Positions 1-6,435 of a stretch of 64,000 bases of DNA are shown here, piece by piece. The stretch comes from Hydrogenoanaerobacterium saccharovorans (GTDB lineage: Bacteria; Bacillota; Clostridia; Oscillospirales; Ruminococcaceae): positions 558,001 to 622,000 of the forward strand of contig NZ_RKRD01000001.1 of the NCBI RefSeq assembly GCF_003814745.1, written 5' to 3'. How positions within the stretch are numbered: position 1 is the first letter of the stretch; the number at the start of each line of letters is the position of its first letter. A program made the position numbers and the translations under genes. The notes under the pieces are model-generated. The model had not been told where the DNA came from, searched no databases, and was given only the letters and a program-made list of their open reading frames with translations.

Positions 1-119
1 TTTGACATTACGTTTAAATAATTTCTATAGCGTTCGCTCTCAAAAAGCTCTTTAATCCCTTGTTCTAAGCGGTCAGTAATTTCTTTAAGAGGATTTTTCT
101 TATCATTGGTATTTTCCAA
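1..119 (-). CDS. ArdC-like antirestriction/DNA-processing protein, N-terminal fragment
   Basis: Only the first 39 codons lie in the window; the gene runs off the left edge. A TTG start at 117-119 follows a good ribosome binding site (GGAAGGAG, 9 nt upstream). The peptide reads LENTNDKKNPLKEIT, then DRLEQGIKELFES, ERYRNYLNVMS. The stretch from DRLEQGIKELF to YLNVMS is what I know as the N-terminal helix of ArdC-type (DUF1738-like) ssDNA-binding domains found in conjugative elements of Firmicutes, often fused to YodL or LPD domains. The gene is the next one after TTRAP and parAB on the minus strand, which fits an integrative element. The family call rests on a short segment, so it is moderately sure. 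Confidence 0.55.
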   Translation of the reverse strand, partial: MENTNDKKNPLKEITDRLEQGIKELFESERYRNYLNVMS

Positions 120-153
120 ATTTAGTACTCCTTCCTTTTAGCTCTGATTTGAA

Positions 154-366
154 TTAGAATTCATCAAATATTGTTGTAAGGTTTAATTCTTGAAGTTCAT
201 TTTGAGAAGTTCTTTCAATTTTGCCAATCAGCGTAGAAACTAAATTTTGCATATCTGCATCTTCAATGAACGGTTGAACCTCTTTTAAAGAGGAAAGCAA
301 TTGGTTTTTGTTAAGCGGTGATTTAGCATACATATTAATCACGCTTAATTCATCAATAGTAAACAT
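154..366 (-). CDS. TTRAP: transposon-transfer assisting family protein
   Basis: A 70-residue acidic protein starting MFTIDELSVINMYAKS and ending TTIFDEF, preceded by AAAGGAGG 6-7 nt before ATG. Length, the opening MFT-DE pattern, the middle LVSTLIGKIE helix and the acidic tail match the TTRAP family of small proteins carried by conjugative transposons in Clostridia. The molecular role of the family is not well known; the name comes from its association with transfer. It lies between parB and the ArdC-like gene, all on the minus strand, so it is probably co-transcribed as an element backbone gene. Confidence 0.7.
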   Translation of the reverse strand: MFTIDELSVINMYAKSPLNKNQLLSSLKEVQPFIEDADMQNLVSTLIGKIERTSQNELQELNLTTIFDEF

Positions 367-380
367 AAAAAACCTCCTTT

Positions 381-1301
381 CTACTGATTATTATGATAAT
401 AGATGAGAGCTTTTAAAATGTAATTCTGAACCTCGCTGTCATCTAATGTATCAGGTATATATGACCACACCTTATTTAAAGCAGGCTTGCTGAATTTGAG
501 TTTACGTTCAGTCGTTTTTACTGTCTTTGCAGGCTTAAACATATTATTCAAAACAGCATATGTGATTGGTGCAATCTCCTTTGAATATTTCTTGATGTTC
601 TCTGATTGCTCAACTGAAATCTTTACTTTGTTTTCAGAAAGATATGCATCTATAATTTCTTGCTCATCGGTCGTAAGATACGAAAGGTTTACACCGACAC
701 GAAAAGGGAGAATGCTATCATCCACCAGTTGCAAGAGCGTTGGAATTAGTTCGGTCAGGCGGATATATCTATAAATTTCTTTTCTTGTTGTACCATTTTG
801 TTCTGCAATTATTGAAACACTGGGACCATTGGTCCCAAGGTTTTTTAATGAATCCGTTTGTAATTTATAGGCAAGTGCCTTTTCACTAGGTAACAGCTGT
901 TCTCGTTGGTTTAAGTTCGTGTCAGTAAATATTAAATTTGCAGTGTCATCGTCGACATCTCTAATTATTGCAGGAATAGTTTCTAATCCTGCTTTGTCAG
1001 AACCTTGTACACGTCGATGTCCAGCAAGTATTTGATAATATTTGTACGGATGTTGTTCATCCGATGGCATTGGTCGCACAATGATAGGGGAGAGAACACC
1101 ATTTAGTTTAATGTTTTGCGTTAATTCTTCTAATTTTTCTAAAGAATAACGGCTGAAAATAGTTTTTTGCAATGGATGTGCTTCCAAGTCTGAAATTCTT
1201 AGTGTAGCTATTTGCATGCTGGAAGATACATTTCCAAACAGAGCATCATATGATTGCTCAGGTGTTGGTACTGATGAAAGCCGTGTTCTTAGATTAGCCA
1301 T
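381..1301 (-). CDS. parB: ParB-family partition protein of the mobile element
   Basis: 306 residues. The N-terminal ParB/Srx domain holds the pattern ELTQNIKLNGVLSPIIVRP followed by ILAGHRRVQGSDKAG (the ParB box with its HRR), and a helix-turn-helix follows (VSIIAEQNGTTRKEIYRYI). It should bind a centromere-like site and act as a CTP switch with ParA. I chose the ATG at 1299-1301 because GGAGGAG sits 7 nt upstream; the longer reading starting MWRRF would begin inside parA without a site. The start overlaps the parA stop by 8 nt, so the two are translationally coupled. No parS cluster was recognised. Such parAB pairs keep excised integrative elements stable. Confidence 0.85.
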   Translation of the reverse strand: MANLRTRLSSVPTPEQSYDALFGNVSSSMQIATLRISDLEAHPLQKTIFSRYSLEKLEELTQNIKLNGVLSPIIVRPMPSDEQHPYKYYQILAGHRRVQGSDKAGLETIPAIIRDVDDDTANLIFTDTNLNQREQLLPSEKALAYKLQTDSLKNLGTNGPSVSIIAEQNGTTRKEIYRYIRLTELIPTLLQLVDDSILPFRVGVNLSYLTTDEQEIIDAYLSENKVKISVEQSENIKKYSKEIAPITYAVLNNMFKPAKTVKTTERKLKFSKPALNKVWSYIPDTLDDSEVQNYILKALIYYHNNQ

Positions 1302-2067
1302 GTAAAATCTCCTCCACAACCTTAATGTACAACTTACCGAGTTTGCTGTTCTTCGTTTCTACAAGGCTCTTTTGTTCCGATGTTGATTTTGATGCCTCAG
1401 ACAACCGCGGTATAACCGTCTGAAAGACTTTATTTCCAAATGTATCTCGCAAGACTGCATCCACATCTTTTGCCATATTGGTACGAGCATCCGACATTGT
1501 AATTAAGATGCCGCTAATGGTAAGTGCAGGGTTTTGGTTGTGACGAATACGTTCGTAGGTATCAAGCAAGGAGCCAACACCATCAACGGCAAACTTCTCT
1601 GCTTGCACGGGTATGATTAGTTTATCGCTCGCTACCATTGCATTTACTACCAGTAAGTCTAAAGACGGACGGCAATCAATAAGAATGTAATCATATTTTT
1701 CAAAAAATGGCTCATTCAAAATTCGTTGCAAGACAGTGTTACTGTCACGGTCATTACTTAAAATACTGGTTGTTGTTGCCAACATTTTTGAAGATGGTAT
1801 ATAATCAATACCCTCTGCATTGGTAAGTACAAAAGAGTCAGGGTTAAGTGGTTGACGTGCTACCATTGCATAGATAAGTTCACTAATGGTCGGGCGATTG
1901 CTAAAATCGAACCCGAGATAGTCTGAAAGGTTACCCTGTTGGTCAAGGTCAATCAATAACACTTTTTTGCCGAGTTTGTTTAACCCTGCGCCTACATTCA
2001 ATGCAGTGGTTGTTTTTCCAACACCGCCCTTTTCATTTGCAACTGAGATAATAATTGGTTTACTCAT
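1294..2067 (-). CDS. parA: ParA-family partition ATPase
   Basis: 257 residues with the deviant Walker A motif EKGGVGKTTTALNVG at about residues 11-25, Walker A' VLLIDLDQQGN, and the Walker B-like DYILIDCRPSLDLLVVNA near residue 130. This is the MinD/ParA ATPase fold that works with ParB in partitioning. The start ATG follows AGGAGGAAAACAAA. Its 3' end overlaps parB by 8 nt. It belongs to the same minus-strand mobile-element module as TTRAP and the integrase, but a terminator hairpin at 2106-2134 separates it from the integrase, so it needs its own promoter or readthrough. Confidence 0.88.
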   Translation of the reverse strand: MSKPIIISVANEKGGVGKTTTALNVGAGLNKLGKKVLLIDLDQQGNLSDYLGFDFSNRPTISELIYAMVARQPLNPDSFVLTNAEGIDYIPSSKMLATTTSILSNDRDSNTVLQRILNEPFFEKYDYILIDCRPSLDLLVVNAMVASDKLIIPVQAEKFAVDGVGSLLDTYERIRHNQNPALTISGILITMSDARTNMAKDVDAVLRDTFGNKVFQTVIPRLSEASKSTSEQKSLVETKNSKLGKLYIKVVEEILHG

Positions 2068-2105
2068 TTTGTTTTCCTCCTATCGTTTTTACTGAACTTG
2101 AATAT

Positions 2106-2134
2106 AAAAAGCTCTGTATCATAAGATACAGAGC
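2106..2134 (-). terminator. Rho-independent terminator after integrase gene
   Basis: On the minus strand a perfect 10-bp stem (GCTCTGTATC at 2111-2120 pairing with 2125-2134, ATAA loop) is followed by TTTTT. It closes the integrase transcript before parA. Confidence 0.8.
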
Positions 2135-2144
2135 CTTCAATCTT

Positions 2145-3244
2145 TTAGAGATAAATTTGTATAACATCGTTTATCCGTTTTGCCATGTCACTTTTGTCCT
2201 TGGTAGAGATATGTAAATATATATTACCAGTTGTTGATATATCGCTGTGTCCCAACCACAATTGTATTTGTTTTATGCTGTAGCCGAGTATCATTAGCAT
2301 GGTAGCACAAGAGTGGCGCAAATCATGAAATCTTATTTTTCTTAAATTTTTTTGCTTTATCAATCTTATAAATGTATTTGTTACTTGGTCAAGATTTAAT
2401 CGATTACCACATTCATCAACACATATAAAATCTTTATATTCCTGATTATAGTCAGGAGATTTAAGTTTTGTTAGCTGCAAATCCCTCAGATTTGTCAAAT
2501 ATTTGATAAGAACGTCTGGCAAGCAAAGGATACGATAACTTGAAGAAGTTTTTAATTTTGGAGAAATTGTATCGTTATCATCTTTTCTAAGACGGTAAGC
2601 TTTTAATTTAATCATTATAGTTTTGTCCGTAAAATTTACATTTTGCCACTTTAGCCCAATAATTTCGCTTCTCCTCAAGCCAAGTAACGCAGCTAAAATT
2701 ATGCAAACATAAATTTTGCTATCTTTGGATACTTCAAGCAGATTGATTAGCTCAGTAGGGCTGTAAAAGTTTGGTACGAATTTTACAGCTTTCGGTCTAA
2801 CAACGTCCATCATAGGATTTTGTTGGATAAGGTGCTTTTTGGTGGCATATTTAAGGCATGTGTATAAGTTGGAATGATGTCTTAACAAAGAATTACTTGT
2901 AATACCTTCAAGTGACTTTCGATAATAGTATCTTTGTATATCATCTGCTTTGAGTTCATCTAAATAAACATTTTCTTTTTTAAAATATGGATAAATATGT
3001 TTATTCATCAAACGCTCATATTCTTGATAGGATGTTGGTTGTACAAAATTTTTATGATACTCTGTTAACCACTTTTATAAAAGTCACAAAAAAGTGTTCG
3101 TTGATTAATTGCAGGAATATAAGTCTCATTTGATGAATTATATAGTTGTAAATTCAACTTAACTATAACTTCATTTAACTCATTCATTCTAGCTTTTAAT
3201 TCATAGTTTTCTTTTACTAATTCTGCTATGTTGTATTCTGTCAT
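2145..3244 (-). pseudogene. int: Tyrosine recombinase (integrase) with a -1 frameshift
   Basis: The C-terminal 288 codons (2145-3011) encode a phage-type tyrosine integrase: first catalytic Arg in LLGLRRSEIIGLKW, then HDLRHSCATMLMILG, WLGHSDISTT and the nucleophile Tyr in NIYLHIS. Translation upstream of the apparent ATG at 3011 continues as WLTEYHKNFVQPTSYQEYERL, so that ATG is internal. The true start is the ATG at 3242-3244 behind GGAGGCTCTACGCA, encoding MTEYNIAELVKENY and ending QRTLFCDFYKSG-stop. Rereading one A in the AAAA run near 3074 joins the frames as FCDFYKKWLTEYHK, giving about 366 residues, normal for Tn-type integrases. This means a one-base deletion, a sequencing error, or less likely a programmed -1 shift. 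The gene sits at the end of the element beside the CRISPR array. Confidence 0.75.
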
Positions 3245-3318
3245 TGCGTAGAGCCTCCATTAAAATGATGTTGAAATAATTGTAATTGTATAATTTTAAT
3301 ATCTCAACCATCTTTGAC

Positions 3319-3353
3319 CCTCGAACACGTAATTTGCGTGTTCGAGGTTTTTT
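3319..3353 (+). terminator. Strong hairpin with T-run between integrase and CRISPR array
   Basis: A perfect 11-bp stem (CCTCGAACACG at 3319-3329 with 3337-3347, 7-nt loop) followed by TTTTTT on the plus strand. It has the form of an intrinsic terminator for plus-strand transcription, although no plus-strand gene precedes it. It may be left from a chromosomal gene interrupted by the mobile element, or may block antisense transcription into the array. Confidence 0.55.
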
Positions 3354-4177
3354 GACTCTGCCCACGCACCCGCGTAGGGTGCGACCAACGGTTCCACGAT
3401 GTCGTGGCTATCCCAAGCAATATTTCAATCCACGCACCCGTGTAGGGTGCGACTAGTATGTATGGTATAGATAATATTTACCATTTGTTTCAATCCACGC
3501 ACCCGTGTAGGGTGCGACGATAATACTTGGGTTGATGCTTATGTCATCATCTGTTTCAATCCACGCACCCGTGTAGGGTGCGACCTTGATATGATACCTA
3601 TTGAGGTGATATTATGAAGTTTCAATCCAGGCACCCGTGTAGGGTGCGACAAACGGCGACGACCTGCGTGTATATTTTCAATCATTTCAATCCACGCACC
3701 CGTGAAGGGTGCGACCAAAAGCAGCCTTTTTTAGATAAGAATCCACAGATTTCAATCCACGCACCTGCGTAGGGTGCGACCTATTTTTGTGTTGGTTATA
3801 TGTAATTAAAAAATAATTTCAATCCACGCACCTGCGTAGGGTGCGACTACGGTGCCACATCGTACAGCAATATGGTTTGCAATTTCAATCCACGCACCTG
3901 CGTAGGGTGCGACCATACCAGATGGCAATCATAGAGCTATTGCTTGTATTTCAATCCACGCACCTGCGTAGGGTGCGACTTAAATTATAGCTATTGACAT
4001 TTACAAATGAAATATTTCAATCCACGCACCTGCGTAGGGTGCGACATAGTTGACTAGGACTTATGTTAACGTTACAGCATTTCAATCCACGCACCTGCGT
4101 AGGGTGCGACCAACTTGACCTAAACCACCTACGCCACCGTTCGATATTTCAATCCACGCACCTGCGTAGGGTGCGAC
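3354..4177 (-). CRISPR. CRISPR array, type I-C-like repeat, 13 repeats and 12 spacers
   Basis: The repeat is 32 nt. Read on the minus strand it begins GTCGCACCCTAC and ends GGATTGAAAT, the form known for type I-C crRNA repeats. Repeat ends on the plus strand lie at 3385, 3453, 3518, 3584, 3650, 3715, 3780, 3847, 3913, 3979, 4045, 4110 and 4177; spacers are 33-36 nt and all differ. The copy at 3354-3385 has lost the TTTCAATC half, marking the trailer end, so the leader is on the high-coordinate side and transcription is on the minus strand. Seven leader-side repeats (3749-4177) carry CCTGCGTAGG; four older ones (3422-3650) carry CCCGTGTAGG; the copy at 3684 has CCCGTGAAGG and the degenerate one CCCGCGTAGG. 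The older form makes a 7-bp hairpin, the newer a 6-bp one. No cas genes are visible nearby. Confidence 0.95.
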
Positions 4178-4400
4178 AGCAAAAACGAACAAAAATCAAT
4201 TGAATTTTTGTAATGTTTTACTATATTTAGCCTTTGGAACTGCAAGCAGCAAAAGCTATAATGTTGATTAAGCATAAATCTTCCTTATTTTGGGGTGCGA
4301 ACGTTCCGGAAGAAAGCTGTTTGCTTCTAGTTCGCACTTGTTTTTGCTTGCTTAAACAATCAGTACGCCTTTGTGTTTTTACATTAATGTGTTCTAGTTT
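4178..4400 (-). promoter_or_regulatory. Probable CRISPR leader, AT-rich, no gene
   Basis: The sequence beyond the last intact repeat is AT-rich without protein coding that I trust. This is where a leader would lie if transcription runs on the minus strand. It holds an 8-bp inverted repeat (GTGCGAAC at 4295-4302 and GTTCGCAC at 4330-4337). A 64-codon ORF overlaps here but has no ribosome binding site and an unnatural composition. The leader call is by position and orientation only. Confidence 0.5.
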
Positions 4401-4402
4401 TA

Positions 4403-4591
4403 TTATACAATAAAATTCCACATATTTCTACAAAAGGATAGGCGATGCATTTTTGCGTTGTCTATCCTTTCCGCATCAAACCAACGGTTGTTATCTGCAA
4501 AAAAACAAATATACTTTGTACCCCAACATTCGGTATAACGCATACCTTGTCCACCTACTTTGAGTGAGGCTGAGGGGCGGACATCGAGTAC
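4403..4591 (-). pseudogene. Remnant small ORF upstream of the CRISPR leader
   Basis: A 62-codon open stretch that reads like real protein: VLDVRPSASLKVGGQGMRY, then TECWGTKYICFFADNNRWF, ending RNMWNFIV. It is preceded in frame by a stop, while a neighbouring frame offers an ATG (4597-4599) giving MIEYS just before it, so the start appears to have been lost by a small deletion. No ribosome binding site is present. I do not recognise the family. It occupies the place where cas2/cas1 would be expected beside a type I-C leader, but it does not resemble Cas2. Confidence 0.3.
4433..4470. other. Long hairpin in the CRISPR-flanking region
   Basis: AAAGGATAG at 4433-4441 pairs with CTATCCTTT at 4462-4470, with further pairing inside. 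It lies within the remnant ORF. No long T-run follows on either strand, so its role is unclear. Apart from this hairpin, 4592-4778 shows no gene. Confidence 0.35.
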
Positions 4592-4778
4592 TCAATCATT
4601 GAAATGTATTGTAAAAGATTTTAAGCACCTACATAAATAAAAATAAGTGACGCGCGAATGAAAACAGTGAAAGTATAAAGTCGATTTTAAAGTAATCAAC
4701 GTATATCCCAAGACATCTCTTTATTTATTGTAATACTTTACACATAATATCAAATAATAAATACAAGGAGGTGAAAAA

Positions 4779-5036
4779 ATGGGTATAATTGCGTGGGTAG
4801 CTTTTGGTGCACTTGCCGGATGGATTGCAAGCCTTATTACTGGCAACGACAAAAAAATGGGCGCCGGAATGAATATTTTAGTAGGTATTGTTGGCGGTTT
4901 TATTGGCGGCCTTGTAATGAACTTGATAGGAGGATACGGCATAACAGGTTTTAATATCTGGAGTCTGCTTGTAGCAACAGGTGGTGCTGTCGTACTGTTG
5001 TTAATTGTAAATGCAATAAGGCGAATAAAAACTTAA
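4779..5036 (+). CDS. GlsB/YeaQ/YmgE-family small membrane protein
   Basis: 85 residues, start ATG after AAGGAGGTGAAAAA. Three glycine-rich membrane segments are visible at about residues 3-20 (IIAWVAFGALAGWIASLI), 30-50 (MNILVGIVGGFIGGLVMNL) and 58-78. The opening GIIAWVAFGALAGWIAS and the central GIVGGFIGG are typical of the transglycosylase-associated/GlsB family, small membrane proteins that are often induced by stress. The biochemical role is unknown; the old transglycosylase name is not a demonstrated activity. It stands alone, with the molybdenum hydroxylase operon converging from the other strand. Confidence 0.85.
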   Translation: MGIIAWVAFGALAGWIASLITGNDKKMGAGMNILVGIVGGFIGGLVMNLIGGYGITGFNIWSLLVATGGAVVLLLIVNAIRRIKT

Positions 5037-5120
5037 AATTGAGGATAACTTAGTCTGATTTTATTTATGAGATCATAGAGAAACTAAATCTATAGAAAAA
5101 GCAAGCCATAGTATTTAATA

Positions 5121-5606
5121 CTATGGCTTATTCTCTTTAATATTTCCCTCCAAAATAGATTTTACCGCATCTTTAATTTCAGCGTAACCTGTACATCGAC
5201 AAAGGTTAGACTGCAGCCACTGTTCTATCACAAAATCATTTGCATCAGGATGGATTTGGCTTAACGAGTGGCAGACCATTAAAAACCCTGAAGTGCAATA
5301 TCCACACTGAAAACCCCACTGTTCAACAAATGCCCGTTGAACAGGAGCATATTTAAGCCCCTCCACGGTTAAGATTTCGTGCCCGACAGCCTCTACCGCC
5401 AGCATCAGGCAAGATTTTATCGGCCAACCATCGACAAGAACCGTACATGTTCCGCAATCTCCATTTTCACACCCGGGCTTTGCTCCGGTTAGATACAGTT
5501 TTTCTCTTAAAACGTAGAGTAAAGTATCAGATGGTTGAATCATTACGGATGCGGTTTGTCCGTTTACATTTAATTCGATAATGCTTTTTCCTGTATAAGA
5601 TATCAT
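5121..5606 (-). CDS. Molybdenum hydroxylase, [2Fe-2S] subunit (xanthine dehydrogenase-like)
   Basis: 161 residues. The N-terminal plant-ferredoxin fold holds the first cluster (GCENGDCGTCTVLVDG plus a later KSC) and the C-terminal helical domain holds the second (QCGYCTSGFLM and CRCTGY). It passes electrons from the molybdenum centre to FAD. I chose the ATG at 5604-5606 because AGGGGAA lies before it and the stop of the FAD subunit ends two bases upstream; the longer reading would overlap that gene. Third gene of a large-FAD-FeS operon on the minus strand. Length is normal for the small subunit (about 160). Confidence 0.92.
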   Translation of the reverse strand: MISYTGKSIIELNVNGQTASVMIQPSDTLLYVLREKLYLTGAKPGCENGDCGTCTVLVDGWPIKSCLMLAVEAVGHEILTVEGLKYAPVQRAFVEQWGFQCGYCTSGFLMVCHSLSQIHPDANDFVIEQWLQSNLCRCTGYAEIKDAVKSILEGNIKENKP

Positions 5607-5607
5607 A

Positions 5608-6435
5608 CTATATTCCCCTAAAATTATCATACATTTGCTGTAAAATATTTTGTAATACAAACAGGCGGTAGTCTTTACTTCCCAAATAATCGCTGATAGC
5701 AGAGTTTTTAACCAGCTCGGTAATCTGTGTAATTCGTTCTTCTTCAGTCAACATGGTGTTGCTTAACAAATCGGACGGCAGAATAAATGGGCAGTCGGCA
5801 AATCCACTGACCGCAGCATTGATTTTTAATGAGTTTTTTGTTCCTGCCATGGTAATAAGCGGGTAATCGATTTTATCCATCTTAGTCTTTTTTACATGGA
5901 CATAGGGCAGCAAACAATCATTTTCATTTAGCGAAATCTGTACCAAAAAATTCCCTTTATTTAACCTTAGATAGCCGTCAAAAACTTGTGAGAACAACAG
6001 TTTTTGTAAACCGTTTTGCGTCATAACTTTTGCCCAGCATTTGGATATCATAAGCGGCAAGGCAGCTTCACGGTATTTGATGGTACCTGCTAAATTACCT
6101 CCCAGCGTAATTTTGCCTTGGATGGTATGGTCGGCAATTCTATCAACGGTTTTACATAATAGGGGATAATACCCTGCTTCTGCAATCTGTGTTAATGTTA
6201 CGGTACTGCCCAAAACAAGATTGCCGTTGTCAAAGCCCATATAATTGCATTCTGGTATCCCTTTCAGGTCAATAACGGCATCAAACTGCAGGCTTTCGGC
6301 TCTTGCCATGCTGATTATTTCGGTACCTCCTCCATAATAGAGCGGTTGCTTGCTGCAAGAGACAAGCTGGTGGTAACATAAAACAGCTTCTTCTAAAGTT
6401 TCAGGTTTATAATATTCAAAATCAAAAGATATCAT
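5608..6435 (-). CDS. Molybdenum hydroxylase, FAD-binding subunit (xanthine dehydrogenase-like)
   Basis: 275 residues beginning MISFDFEYYKPETLEEAVL, the usual opening of the CO-dehydrogenase/xanthine-dehydrogenase flavoprotein. FAD-binding features visible are YYGGGTEI near residue 40 and HTIQGKITLGGNLAG near residue 105 (variant of T-GGN). The start ATG overlaps the stop of the large subunit as ATGA (6432-6435), with AGGTG upstream; a longer reading starting MEEKN lies within the upstream gene. It accepts electrons from the FeS subunit and reduces NAD or another acceptor. The substrate of the complex is not evident. Confidence 0.9.
   Translation of the reverse strand: MISFDFEYYKPETLEEAVLCYHQLVSCSKQPLYYGGGTEIISMARAESLQFDAVIDLKGIPECNYMGFDNGNLVLGSTVTLTQIAEAGYYPLLCKTVDRIADHTIQGKITLGGNLAGTIKYREAALPLMISKCWAKVMTQNGLQKLLFSQVFDGYLRLNKGNFLVQISLNENDCLLPYVHVKKTKMDKIDYPLITMAGTKNSLKINAAVSGFADCPFILPSDLLSNTMLTEEERITQITELVKNSAISDYLGSKDYRLFVLQNILQQMYDNFRGI

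Noticed and set aside
2145..3011. Reading the integrase as an intact 288-residue gene
   Set aside because: The ATG at 3011 has no ribosome binding site and family-like sequence continues upstream in frame; the gene is better described as frameshifted.
4227..4421. 64-codon minus-strand ORF beside the CRISPR array
   Set aside because: No ribosome binding site, unnatural composition, and overlaps the likely leader and a different, more protein-like remnant frame.
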